64,000 bases of DNA from Dichetophora obliterata (taxonomy: Eukaryota; Arthropoda; Insecta; Diptera; Sciomyzidae), in contig OY986438.1 of NCBI GenBank assembly GCA_963920525.1, forward strand, positions 81,802,877 to 81,866,876, read 5' to 3'. The notes under the pieces are model-generated. The model saw only the letters and a list, made by a program, of their open reading frames with translations, searched no databases and was not told the DNA's origin. Shown in pieces: positions 1 through 10,620 of the stretch. A program made the translations under genes and the position numbers. The first letter of the stretch is position 1; every line of letters starts with the position of its first letter.

Positions 1-2214
1 TTATTCGAATCGAAAATCGACGAGAGTTGTACTATTCGTGCTTTGGGACAAGAAAATTCTAGAAAAATCAAATAAACTCGTTTTAAAACCACCTTTCGTT
101 TATTCAAACATAAGTTGTTCCTACATTTATACTACAAATATCGACATTAATTTGATTTCGATATAATACAAGTTAGGTTGTTTTCTTAACTTATTTAAAG
201 ATGCCCAATAATATTCGGGATGTTATAGTTTTTTAAAAAAATCTTGAATAATTCCGATTGTAAAAATTTTTCTTGAATTCCTTTGAAAGTAATGAAGATA
301 TTAATGATTATAATCAGTTAAATTTTTTAATAATTAAAATTTAATTTCAATTAATGTTAGTCTAAATTTGACACTATTTGTAAAAAGAAATTTTTTTGTC
401 TTTTTTTATATATGTTAAATTCTCTTCAGTGTAAAAAGCAAGTGTAAATTTTTTGTTGGCAAAAGAAAACCCCAATAACTGTCAAAAATTCCAAACTGCA
501 ATTATGCGATAAATTGACCCTTTCACTGTAAAAATTTCATCGACTATGTCACCAAATATATAAAAATATCAAATTTTCGCAGAATTTTAAATATCAATAG
601 TTTTATGGAACTCTCAAAATTCGGGTTTTTACAATGAATAAAAAAATAAAAAATAATAAAAAGGAAGACATTATAATGGAAACCTCAGTACATTTTACTT
701 ATTCAGAGAGCCACAAAAAATTCGATAGGTAGAGTCGTTACCCAACAAGCCATGAATCTGACTGTTCCAGCAAAACGGAGTTAAAAACAGTAGTATCCGA
801 TTTGATGGTATGAAAATGGCATGTGTTTGTACTTTTAATCCGTTCTCTATATAATTGTAAAGTCTCTTTTTATATTTTTCAAGCACTGAATTAAAATGTA
901 TGTCAAATCCGCTTGATGCGCTAACGTAGTTTGTTCTTGTCTTTTCTGATCTCTCTTTTCCGTTCTCCATCAAACTATAAAACATGAAGTGAATGTTGTA
1001 TTGAAATTAAAATAGTTCAGTTATGAAGTTGAGTTGCCGGATATTGGTTAATTTATTTTTGCCGCTAAATAAAAATAAATTGTTCTGATCTTAGTAAAAA
1101 AGGTGATAATTGTTTAACATAAAAAATTAAAATGCAACTGAATAAAAGTATCAAAAGGGTAGCTTGAGAAAAATTTAATTCTATGCAAATTAAAATGCCT
1201 GAAAAGAAAAATGTTTTACTGCCTCCAGAAAATAACTGCATTTTATATGCGTTTGCAAGTGATTGCGGAAGCGAAGAAATTGAATTAATGCATCATAAAT
1301 CATTATGGATATGTTTATTTAATTTGATGTTATTATTAAAAATTACTAATTTTGTAATTTTTGTCGATTGTATTCTTACTAAGCATCTTAAAAAAAAAAC
1401 CATGTGTAAAAAATTATAGCATTTAAAAATACAATAAAAACTAAGAAATAAATCAACGAATTAGCAACATAATATAAAAGTTTCTTACAATTATAACATG
1501 AACTAAATTGCGAGCTTAAGATCAAGTAACTTTTTTTAAGAAGGCAGACTAGAAAGTCTGTTTCGGAAGTCGCTACATTTTCCTCTTCAGTAGTCTTTGA
1601 GTGATTAAGCTGTGACCAACTCACTGTTTAAATTAGTATATGACTGCGCAGATTTTGGAATTCATTCTTTTGAATTGTAGGGCTGCTAATCTATGACATT
1701 TCAAAGCAGTAGGCTATTTATAGATCACCGCCGTCAGCTCTACCAAGGTTGCCATCTGTTCTAGTTGCTTCTTTATTTATTTCAATATTCATTGGTGTTC
1801 AACATTTTATCGAGATGCACTATAGAAATGAAACGAGTTTTTTTGCTTCGTCAGATGCTAGTGCTCTTACAATTTATTAAAAATCGGGGATTAATTTTTG
1901 AATATTATTGAAACGGTAGGTTTTTATGCCACACAGAGTGTATGCTTTAGTAATAACGAAAGTGCACTTTTTTATAACATCTCAAAGGTACGTTTTTGGC
2001 TACCTGTGTAGGTTGAGACAACTAATACAGACAATAACGCTAATAGGATATATTTAACTTGTTATGACGCATGACTTAAAGAGCACTATGTACTATAAAT
2101 AATAACTAAGAACTAATTAATAATTTTCACATAGATCTCGCAATAGCTTGCACTGGCTTATACTTATCTTATTGCATTTTTTTAAGTGTTTCAGGAGGCC
2201 CGTATTTTGTAACC
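1..2214. other. AT-rich stretch with no supported gene
   Basis: I see no gene, RNA gene or clearly bounded mobile element here. Several frames of 78-96 codons exist on both strands, but they are low-complexity, overlap each other on opposite strands and carry no recognisable motif. The stretch is typical AT-rich insect intergenic DNA and may hold old, eroded transposon pieces that I cannot identify by eye. Confidence 0.5.
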
Positions 2215-2831
2215 CATCGGTGCCGAACTTGGCTCTTTACGGGCCTGGTTGTAGTTATTGTTGTTGGAATATCTACAGTTTGGATAGTTGTTGTTATGTG
2301 CGTTGTATCTTCGATAGTTGCTAGCATAATTTGGTTGATTGTTATAATATAGCAATTGGTTGCTTGATTTTTTGTTCCTTTCTAACTCAAGTGCTTTTGG
2401 TCGTCGTTCAAACCATTTTTAAACGTTGTTAAGGCGTAGCTTCCGTTTATTTTGATGATGAGGTTTTTTTGTGCGTCATCGCCTGTTATTTCTGCTATAT
2501 GTAGATTGTTTAGTTCAGATATGAGGTTTTCTATTTTGTCTTTGAATTGTGCTACTGTGTTTTGTCTTTGTGCTATTGTAGCTAACTGTAGGTGTACTTG
2601 GGCTGTGGTTAGATTACTTTTGTATGAACTTTGTAGTGCTGTCTTAGAACTTGTTAGAGTATTAATGTTCACAGTGTATCCTAGCGTAGTCTTCACGTTC
2701 GCGCTTTATTTTATGCTTACGATTATTTCTATTAGCTTTTTTTTTGTTATCTGTTGAATATGTATCATATATTAAATCTGTTAACTTCTAAAATCCATCT
2801 AAGTCTCTGTAATTTCCTGAGAAAATAGGGA
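2215..2831 (-). pseudogene. Broken gypsy-type gag, 3' part
   Basis: Read on the minus strand, this stretch encodes a capsid-like region followed by an Asn-rich, basic tail. One frame (2696 to 2382) has a helix-rich stretch with the order QLATIAQRQNTVAQFKDKIE then ISELNNLHI, the look of a gypsy-group Gag capsid. Just downstream, 2400-2215 reads as a run of Asn/Tyr/Arg residues (for example YNNQPNYASNYRRYN), a nucleic-acid-binding tail of the type that replaces zinc knuckles in some insect gypsy elements. Upstream codons (2824-2797) read PIFSGNYRDLDGF, joining in frame to the gag piece at 4181 onward if the insertion at 2832-4180 is removed. Several stops and shifts show that it is dead. No protease or reverse transcriptase follows, so the rest of the element is lost. 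Confidence 0.55.
2824..2831. repeat. Target-site duplication, left copy (AATAGGGA)
   Basis: The 8 bases AATAGGGA occur here and again at 4181-4188, exactly flanking the palindromic Penelope-like insertion. Removing the insertion plus one copy restores continuity of the gag-like reading frame on the minus strand, which supports the boundary. Confidence 0.6.
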
Positions 2832-2950
2832 TTATTATTAATATGATTATTTTTCTTCGACCTCTTGATGTATAATTTTGAGTTTAATTCGGGCTCAAGG
2901 TCACTTTTGAATAAAAAAACAGTCTTATATTTGTTTTTTAGTCTTCGTTT

Positions 2951-2993
2951 TATTGCGTCCAATATTTCGAACTCCACCGGAGTTCATCATCAG
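2951..2993 (-). ncRNA. Hammerhead-ribozyme-like motif (left arm)
   Basis: On the minus strand the order is CTGATGA, a 7-bp stem-loop (GAACTCC / GGAGTTC with loop GGT), GAAA, then a 5-bp stem-loop (TATTG / CAATA). This is the conserved core layout of a type I hammerhead. Penelope-like elements are known to carry hammerheads. The U expected after the last stem is A here, so self-cleavage may be lost. Confidence 0.55.
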
Positions 2994-3201
2994 GGACACT
3001 GTTTTCAACAAAATATATACATTAATTACAATTTTTGACATTATAAAACACAAACTGAAAAACTTACATATTAAACATTAAACATAAAGTTTAAGACTTA
3101 ACAATTTTGGTAGACATCACAGTGAGACAAAATTAACAGATATTGACTTAAAAAATATATTGCAGCACCCTCGATTTCGCCATTTCGTTGTCTACTGATT
3201 T

Positions 3202-3504
3202 TTATATTGTTGTTTGTTTCGTAATTAGGTGTCGGTAGCTTTGAGCGCATCTCTCAGTGTCCGTTTTGAAGTTTATTCTTTGTTTTGGTGGTATGTTTAT
3301 AATATGTAACATTTCTAACGTGTATCGTCTCGCGTAATTCGTCTCTTGTTGTAGAATTTGTACATTGTCAAAGTCTGGACAGTGGTCAAGTGTTGCACAG
3401 TGGGCCGCCAATGCTGTTTTTTGCTCCAATGGTTTGCTTTGTGATTTGTGCTCTGATTTGTGCGCAGACATTCTTGTTTTTAATTTCGTCTTTGTAGTGC
3501 CCAC
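3202..3504 (-). pseudogene. Penelope-like GIY-YIG endonuclease fragment (left arm)
   Basis: Mirror copy of the frame at 3532-3852. It gives about 100 codons beginning VGTTKTKLKTRMSAHKSEHK, the start of a GIY-YIG-type domain as found at the C-terminus of Penelope-like polyproteins, and ends QSYRHLITKQTTI. It starts internally, so it is a truncated gene piece and not a complete protein. A chance frame lies on the opposite strand. Confidence 0.6.
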
Positions 3505-3531
3505 ATATACTTTATCCTAAACAGCGCAGGA

Positions 3532-3852
3532 ATGTGCAACAAAGTATATGTGGGCACTACAAAGACGAAATTAAAAACAAGAATGTCTGCGCACAAATCA
3601 GAGCACAAATCACAAAGCAAACCATTGGAGCAAAAAACAGCATTGGCGGCCCACTGTGCAACACTTGACCACTGTCCAGACTTTGACAATGTACAAATTC
3701 TACAACAAGAGACGAATTACGCGAGACGATACACGTTAGAAATGTTACATATTATAAACATACCACCAAAACAAAGAATAAACTTCAAAACGGACACTGA
3801 GAGATGCGCTCAAAGCTACCGACACCTAATTACGAAACAAACAACAATATAA
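3532..3852 (+). pseudogene. Penelope-like GIY-YIG endonuclease fragment (right arm)
   Basis: A 106-codon open frame that reads into the domain as CNKVYVGTTKTKLKTRMSAH, with VYVG matching the second half of the GIY-YIG signature and a conserved Arg a few residues on. Downstream are AHCATLDHCPDFDNVQIL and YARRYTLEMLHIINIPP, a layout shared with Penelope-like endonuclease domains where an ExxxI-type helix carries the catalytic Glu. The upstream reverse transcriptase is missing. The first Met lies in the spacer and is fortuitous. Confidence 0.65.
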
Positions 3853-4180
3853 AAATCAGTAGACAACGAAATGGCGAAATCGAGGGTGCTGCAATATATT
3901 TTTTAAGTCAATATCTGTTAATTTTGTCTCACTGTGATGTCTACCAAAATTGTTAAGTCTTAAACTTTATGTTTAATGTTTAATATGTAAGTTTTTCAGT
4001 TTGTGTTTTATAATGTCAAAAATTGTAATTAATGTATATATTTTGTTGAAAACAGTGTCCCTGATGATGAACTCCGGTGGAGTTCGAAATATTGGACGCA
4101 ATAAAACAAAGACTAAAAAACAAATATAAGACTGTTTTTTTATTCAAAAGTGACCTTGATCCCGAATTAAACTCAAAATT
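3541..4180 (+). repeat. Right arm of 640-bp palindrome
   Basis: Inverted copy of 2873-3513. It holds the endonuclease fragment, about 330 bp of 3' untranslated DNA and the hammerhead-like motif near its outer end. Confidence 0.85.
4061..4103 (+). ncRNA. Hammerhead-ribozyme-like motif (right arm)
   Basis: CTGATGA at 4061-4067, stem II GAACTCC 4069-4075 with GGAGTTC 4079-4085, GAAA at 4086-4089, stem III TATTG 4090-4094 with CAATA 4099-4103. The next bases are AAA, where a hammerhead needs a U before the cleavage site, so the motif is probably degenerate. Stem I is weak by eye. Confidence 0.55.
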
Positions 4181-4188
4181 AATAGGGA
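4181..4188. repeat. Target-site duplication, right copy (AATAGGGA)
   Basis: Second copy of the 8-bp duplication flanking the Penelope-like palindrome (first copy 2824-2831). Confidence 0.6.
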
Positions 4189-5223
4189 CTATTTTCATTA
4201 TGGTTTCTATGCTGAATTCTGCCATGTTTGGTAAATTATCTACTAGCTGTGATTTTAATAATGATCTAGTCTCTTTTACTATTATAAAAAATTCTTCTGT
4301 TAGTTTTAGCAGTTTATAGTTCGATTTTATTGCCTGTCTGTGTGTTTCAAATTCATTTCTATGCCTATTTATTTCATCTAATTTAGCTTCTATCGTTTTG
4401 TTTGTGTATTTTCTATTGGTAGTTTTTTTAAGGTTGATTTTTTATTGTTCTGACTTTTTTAAAGAGATCGGTTAAAAATTGCATTTAAAGAACAATTTTT
4501 TATGTATATATTTTTATTTAAACATTTTGTGATCTAGTCACGTGTTTTAAAACGTAATTTTTATAATATAAATTTATATTATAGAATATGTTTGCCTTAA
4601 ATAATTATTGTTATTATGATGGTTGCAGCTGTTGATTTTGTTGTTTTTGTTATTGCTGATCCGTGGTTGTTTTCTATGTTTTCGTACATTACGATTCTCT
4701 CTTCTTTTTTATTGTCTAACATTGCTAAGTACCAAGCTGCGTCTGGCGAGATGACATGTGTTTTGTTTTAAGTTACTTATTTGTATATTTCTCTTGTCTG
4801 TATATTTTGCGCATGTCTTTAAGTGTATTGTTAATTGTGATCTTGCTATTTTCTCTTCGCAAACGAAGCAGTACATTTTATTCCAATTTATTTTGTATCT
4901 TGAATTTAAGGTCTTTTAATTGTTGTATAAATGTGTATTTTTCTTTTCCTTTTGTTTTATTTATCAGCCGGTATAAATTGTTTAGTTGGTTTCACTGTCT
5001 AACCTGCCTGCCAGCTCTAGTTCGATTTTTTTTATAGGTTCTTTGCAGATATATTGGCGTTGTTTGAATTATTCTATTGTCAGCTCTTTGGATCCGGCAT
5101 TGGTGTTGCTTTGTATATAGGTGCTTCTGTGGTTGGCTTGATGTTGTTTCCTTGTTTTTCTATAAATTTTACCAGTTCCTTGAATTTTTAGTCGAAATCG
5201 TCGAATTTCTTAATTTCTGCCAT
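4181..5223 (-). pseudogene. Broken gypsy-type gag, 5' part
   Basis: On the minus strand an ATG at 5223-5221 opens a frame MAEIKKFDDFD, broken by a stop and then continuing KFKELVKFIEKQGNNIKPTT. Near 4760-4620 a frame reads SPDAAWYLAMLDNKKEERIV. From about 4400 to 4181 it reads FETHRQAIKSNYKLLKLTEE and ends NMAEFSIETIMKIVPI, which joins across the Penelope insertion to PIFSGNYRDLDGF. This is a complete but decayed gag of a gypsy-group element. Shifts and stops are frequent. Confidence 0.5.
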
Positions 5224-5357
5224 TAATATTAAATTTGCTAGATCAGAAAAAATTTTTTTTGTACAACAGGATCTGATGTTTGCATGATCGGTTGTCCGCA
5301 AGATCGGAAAATTCTATGTTTGTTAACGCAGGATCAGAATATTCTATGGTCGTTTAT

Positions 5358-5369
5358 GCAGGATCGCCA
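5358..5369 (-). promoter_or_regulatory. Putative primer-binding site of minus-strand LTR element
   Basis: On the minus strand TGGCGATCCTGC directly follows the LTR end ACCACA. TGGCGA starts are used by 412/mdg1-type gypsy elements that prime with tRNA-Arg; the exact tRNA here is not certain. The leader between here and gag has two or three diverged copies of a roughly 38-bp unit with the core CAGGATC / GATCGG (about 5262-5369). Confidence 0.45.
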
Positions 5370-5878
5370 TGTGGTGTTAGGACAATGGGTACTCGTATTT
5401 ATTGGTGTATTGGAGGCGCACACGCCTTTTTAATCAGCCGCAACGCTTTTGGTCATGTAAGCCACACAGGCTATGGTTCTTATCTAAGCCGCAACGCTAT
5501 ATTTTATTTTAAGCCACAAAGCTAAGTAAAAATTAAAATTTCTGCTTAGGCTCCTCGCTTGTTCATAAAAATAATCTGATTTTATTATCAAAAATGTTTT
5601 GCTTACAATAAAAAAAAAACAGTATTTTTCTTTAATTATTTTTAACCCTATTTCCAAGACTCCTCTTTAAATTCAAATATCTTGATTTTAGTTTTTAAAA
5701 AATCTATCACTTTTAGTTTGTTCAAAACTCTTTATACTTCCAATCATATTCATACTCTTCACCAGTATTCATTGCTTCACTTTATTCGTGGCCTTGACTT
5801 TAAAGTGTCACTGGCACAATTTCAATTTATAGCTTGTTGCTGTTGCGTTATGTTTTTCTGTGCAATGCACTTGTAACA
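5370..5878 (-). mobile_element. LTR of the decayed gypsy-type element
   Basis: A 509-bp segment that on the minus strand starts TGTTACAAG and ends CTAACACCACA, followed at once by a primer-binding-like site and then by a gag leader and gag. The TG...CA ends and the position relative to gag support an LTR. The outer boundary (5878) was chosen from the TGTTAC start only. No second LTR is visible, so no target duplication can be checked. Confidence 0.45.
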
Positions 5879-8579
5879 TAACGCTCGCTTTCGCGCTTAC
5901 GCTTGTGTGGTTACTAGCGTCGCAAGTGTCAAGGGTGCTAAATGCATTGAAAAGAATTTGAGTGGAGTATTTTGTTTACGTTTCATTTTTGGTTTTATTG
6001 TTTAATTTTGTGAATATATTTTGTTGGTATCTTTTGTAATTTTTATTGTTGTCATGTGTTGGACACATGTACCTACTAATGATGGTCTTTAGGTGGTTGG
6101 TTTGTATTGTTATGTGTGTACGTATGTAAGAACACCACACTAAGCCATTTTGGTATTTTTGCCAATTTTTGCTTTCACACATGGTGAGAGATAAGGAAGC
6201 GGTGTTTAGCTTACACACAGTGTCTGTGTGAAGAAGTACTTCTCTGATTTTGAGCAAGCATTTTTTGACAAATCTAACACATAAACACCACCAACCATTC
6301 GCCAACTACTGCAAATTAAATAAAAAAATTTGTATATAAAAAGTGATTGTCATCGCTCTAAATAAATTATTAGTTTAAAGTCTTCAAATAAAAAAGAAAA
6401 TATTCAAAATCGCCGTATGGTGAAAAATTGTGAAAGTCAGCAGTATCTTCACAACATGCTGATTTCATTTCACAGGTAAGTGTATTCAAATTAGAACAAA
6501 TTTATATAAAAGTGATTGGTGAAAAGTGAATTTCAATAAGAAATTAATATATTTCTTATCAGCAATATAAGAAAATTGTGTATATTTAGCCAGTATATTT
6601 CACGCCATTTCCCGATTGAGCTTATATCAAACTTAAAATACCATGTCAAGGGCGCATTCAATTTCTAAAGGTGACATGCATTTTCAGGGCGCCCTTTTTT
6701 ATTATATTACAAATATCAGCATAAGCACAGTTTACGGCCCACGCGTAAATATTTTTTCTTATTTTTATTAAACGTATTTGAGCCTCCTTAGTCCAAATAA
6801 GTAAAACTAAAGTGTTGGTCTCTAATGGCTTGGGAGATAAAATTCGTGAAATTTTCAAGATTCAGTGCAAAATACGAAGTGTCGATTAAAGCCCAAAATA
6901 AAAAATGAGATCGCACAAAATGAAAAAAAGTATATGATATATATGAAATCTTATAGAAATAGAATTGAAATATAATTTTATTAAATACGCAGCATTCCCT
7001 ACTTGGAAAAAACATTTTTGAAGGCCATATTAAATAGTCGAGACATTTCAATGTAGAAAATTTGGCATCAATACAAATTTTGTTAAAAACTCGTTACTTT
7101 CATATAACAAAAAAACTAACGAAAAGTCAACCGTTCGGCAAAAACTGCATAAAATCATTAATTTTAAAGGTGTATAAACCGTTTTATATTTTTTGTTAAA
7201 CATTTATTTCCATTTATTAATTTATAAAATTATAACATTTTGAAATTATTTTAAATTATTATATTTTATATAACTTCATGCATGCGTTTTTAATTTAAAT
7301 AAATTTTTATCAAATTGTTTTAAATCATTTTAATGTTTTTCAGAGTTCACATCTTGTGTTACCTTTTACTAATATGTTTCTTTGTTTACGGGTGAAATAG
7401 GCCTACAGGGGAATCGAACACCCAAAAAAATCGCTAACGTGCCAAATTGTATACCTCAAGGGTGGTGTCCAATAATAAAGATGCATTTAAGAATAACAGC
7501 TTACACCTTTCTTTACAATAAACCCGAATACGACCCTGTTTGAATGTGTTTGTGTGTGTGTGAACTGACACCAATAAAAAATACTTCGTTCCTGTACAAC
7601 TATAGCGCTTCCTTGTATCTTACTTCTATGGGTTTTTTCAACTCTCTCACAAAAATGAATACTTGCCTTGTCAAAAATATCTAATGGCAAATTTTAGGCA
7701 ATGCGAAACAAAACGAAGTTTGTGAAAGTTTTTGTTTTTGAATTTTAGGTATATGCCAAGACCTTCAACTAGCTTATCTTATTCTGTCGACGTGTTTTAA
7801 GCTAATATCCTTGCTGTAATAGATCAACCTTCCAGCTCCTAGCCTAATAAATACCAACAAATTGCGACTAAAGCAAGCAAAGGATTTGCTGCTGCAGCTA
7901 CATTAAAGCCGCTGCTCGATTTCCTTACATATCAGATCTTCTTTTGCACACAAATTCTTATCGCGTACTCTTTTAACTTTCTGATTACCTTCAGCTTGTA
8001 TTGAAAACATATTTTATTTTACAACACAAAAAAGAGTTTTAAGCAGCATTAGCGAACGACCAAATACTTTTCTAAGAGATTATTATAACGAACCGCTTGA
8101 CACTTATAAGCAACTTCGCTCTTTTAGAGAACATTTTTTGGCAACTATAGCCAAATTTATGGTGCGGTAAAAAAACCGCTTCCACCTGGATAATAACACC
8201 ATGCTTTTATATTGCATTCCCATTGGTTGCAGATTTTGTATGAAATGTCAACTTCGTTTTGATAGATTCGGTCACCGGCTCTACGCCCTAACACTATCTT
8301 GTCTAATTTTACCATGGCAAAGCTAACAAGATAGAAAAATCTGTTGTGTTGAAAACTTGGTTTTATCCTTTTCGCTGCGGGACAAAAGCTCTTTTTTCAA
8401 GCTCTTTTTGAGCAAAATAAAAAGAAGTCAACAAGGTCAACAAAAAAGAAACAGTAAAATGTGTGCGGTACCAATTCTGCCACCTTTTTGAATGTAAAAA
8501 TACCGCCACTTTTATAAAACCACTTTTAAAAAATTAGATAGAGCAATTTTCCAGTTTAAATTACTTTAAGCGAAACACA
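5879..8579. other. Intergenic stretch with no supported gene
   Basis: Frames here are short and unlike known proteins. A consensus-like splice-donor string (CACAGGTAAGTG) sits at 6471-6482 in a stretch that could be a non-coding exon, but nothing else supports a gene. I see no transposon with recognisable ends. Confidence 0.4.
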
Positions 8580-8910
8580 TCTATACTATTATATAAAAGG
8601 CTGCTCACGTATCTGCGACAACGCAAAACTTAAAAACTACTGAATAGATTTTAGTTATCCTTTCACTAATATAAAGCTACGTGTTTAACTTAAAATTCTT
8701 TATGATTTAAAAACACTCTTCAAAATTTTTTAAATTTAGGTTTATAAAGTAGCCGAAAAACCAAACATAGAAATCATTGCTTCATTAAATTGTTAGACAC
8801 ACAAAAAGCATTAAGCTTTATCTCTCTTATCCTCTGCTATAGTGTTTCTCATTGTTTCTATTGCGGTGTCGAGCTTCGCACATTTGTACTCTCGCATATT
8901 GAGTTTGAGT
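8580..8910 (+). mobile_element. Helitron 5'-end fragment, diverged
   Basis: TCTATACTATTATATAAAAG at 8580 matches the 5' end of the composite Helitrons elsewhere in the window. The following sequence (CTGCTCACG...) is diverged and I cannot find a CTAG-type 3' end, so the extent is unclear. It is interrupted at 8910 by the hAT element, and sequence from 11602 on may continue it. Confidence 0.45.
8903..8910. repeat. hAT target-site duplication, left (GTTTGAGT)
   Basis: Eight bases GTTTGAGT immediately before the CAGGGATG terminus. The same eight bases follow the other terminus at 11594-11601. Confidence 0.85.
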
Positions 8911-9367
8911 CAGGGATGGAAATGGAAGGCACAATTGTGATTTTGTCGGCACTTTCGAGATCAGACGGCATTTTAGGCACGTGCCTTTTCATTTCGGCGC
9001 TATTTCAATATCTTAGAATTAAAAAACTTATAAAATAACGATTAAAAATTAACTCAAAATTTTTTTATTTCAAAATATATATAAAATTTTTCTATTCAAA
9101 ACCTTATTAAAACAAAGTGTCGCAATAAACTTAATTTCGATAAATGCTCTGCTCATGTTCAAACTAAAAGTTATTTAAAATCAAGTTCATGCAGTTGTTT
9201 TAATTATAATATATCTTCATTCAGTAAAGAAAGTCTGCCAATAGAGGATCTGAAAGATGATGAAATACTTTAACAATATTGTAACTGTCCCTTTTTCTAC
9301 TTTTTCTTTAATGACTAGTGGGACTTAGGGTCTAAACTTGTTGATAATAGTTTCATACTTTTACTCA

Positions 9368-9683
9368 GATTTGGTCATTGAATCATCTGCATTCACTTTA
9401 AATATTTATTTTCTAGTTTTCGAAATTTTCTAGTGTAGATTCAAGTTTTTGACTAAAACGCAAATTTTCTGACTAATAACTATTCTTCGTTTCACCAAAT
9501 ACGCCATGTTGTGGGGAAAATGTGGGATTTGGTCATTGAATCATCTGCATTCACTTTAAATATTTATTTTCTAGTTTTCGAAATTTTCTAGTGTAGATTC
9601 TAGTTTTTGACTAAAACGCAAATTTTCTGACTAATAACTATTCTTCGTTTCACCAAATACGCCATGTTGTGGGGAAAATGTGG
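9368..9683. repeat. 158-bp tandem duplication, two units
   Basis: Units 9368-9525 and 9526-9683 both run from GATTTGGTCATTGAATC to GGGGAAAATGTGG. I see one substitution (GATTCAAG versus GATTCTAG), so the duplication is recent relative to the host hAT element. Confidence 0.9.
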
Positions 9684-10271
9684 GATTTTTTTTTACGGAA
9701 ATAATTAATAAAGTTAGGTCAAAATATGAACTGTGTACGGTGTTATATAAAAATAAATTACTATTTTTAAAATTTTTATTCTTGTGTTCCTTATCTAATT
9801 AAAAAACATGATCTCATAAACAATTATTTAACGAAAAGTATTATTTATTTATTTTTATTTAAAAAACAAGATGTCGTATTTTCACCAAAAGGTCTCCATG
9901 ACTGAAAATTTAAATGTATCTTAAAATTTTTTTAAACCTACATAACAAAGAAAAAATGTTTAAATTTATGTTGTGGGAGTACTAAAACCTAATCTCAATT
10001 TGAATTTTAAAAAAATGACAACAAAAAATGACAAAAAAAAATGGCAACAAAATTTGAAAAATATTGACAAAAATTAAAAAATCTTTAGCGAAAGTTGGAA
10101 TTTTATAAGTATAGTAATAAGTTTAATTAAATTTTTTCAGTTTTTTATTTTAACGGTCCTGAATTACACTTTATATATTTTTCTAGTTTATTCAAATATT
10201 TAAAACCATAAAAAATATGCACTTCCTCAGAAGACTTTTCAACGAAACAATTATGAATATTTAGGAGCATT

Positions 10272-10620
10272 GTTGTGGCGGTCGTAGCCTAGTGGGTAGA
10301 GTGCGTGCCCCCTAAGCTAAAGAATCTCGGTAGCCCGGGTTAAATTCCAGCTCAGACGGAAAGTTTTTCGATTGAATTAATTTTTTTGTTCGGTAGTCAC
10401 CTCTCTGCAGACAATGGCAAACCTCAGAGAGTAAGAATTGCCATTTTAAGCTTCTTGAGAACATAAGCCGTTCGGAGTCGGCATTAAACACGTAGGTCCA
10501 GTTCTCGGTCATTTGTGATCAAACCTTTAATAACACGCACAGCACAATTGATCAATTGAAGCTAGGTCAAAGTCGTTCCAAGGGCTGAAATGGCCCTACA
10601 AATATACCTTTGATAAAAAA
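10272..10620 (+). mobile_element. tRNA-derived SINE
   Basis: It begins GTTGTGGCGGTCG with an RNA polymerase III A box (TAGCCTAGTGGGTAG, near 10286) and a B box GGTTAAATTCC (10339-10349), about 50 bp apart as in tRNA genes. The body contains ACCTCAGAGAG and GCCGTTCGGAGTCGGC-like strings seen in abundant fly SINEs (recognised from memory). It ends in an A-rich tail at about 10612-10620. The tRNA head is not a functional tRNA. It sits inside the hAT element. Confidence 0.65.

Larger units (their letters stand above)
2873..3513 (-). repeat. Left arm of 640-bp palindrome
   Basis: This arm is the reverse complement of 3541-4180 with only a few visible differences, for example one base in the GGGCTC versus GGGATC stretch near the outer end. 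Transcribed across the centre, it would fold into one very long hairpin. Confidence 0.85.
2832..4180. mobile_element. Penelope-like element, two 3' ends head-to-head
   Basis: A 1,349-bp insertion in a gag pseudogene, bounded by an 8-bp duplication. It consists of a 41-bp AT-rich left piece and two arms of about 640 bp that are near-identical inverted copies around a 27-bp spacer (3514-3540). Each arm encodes the same C-terminal GIY-YIG-type endonuclease fragment, then a 3' untranslated region that ends after a hammerhead-like motif. Penelope-like elements are retroelements with a reverse transcriptase joined to a GIY-YIG endonuclease, and are known for inverted, partial copies with ribozyme motifs. 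Only the 3' portion is present here; there is no reverse transcriptase domain. Alternative: two independent truncated copies, but the shared outer duplication favours one event. Confidence 0.65.

Noticed and set aside
6471..6482. Splice donor-like CACAGGTAAGTG
   Set aside because: An isolated match without a coding exon or acceptor partner.
10272..10350. Possible tRNA gene
   Set aside because: A and B boxes are present but no acceptor stem pairs, and a SINE body follows.
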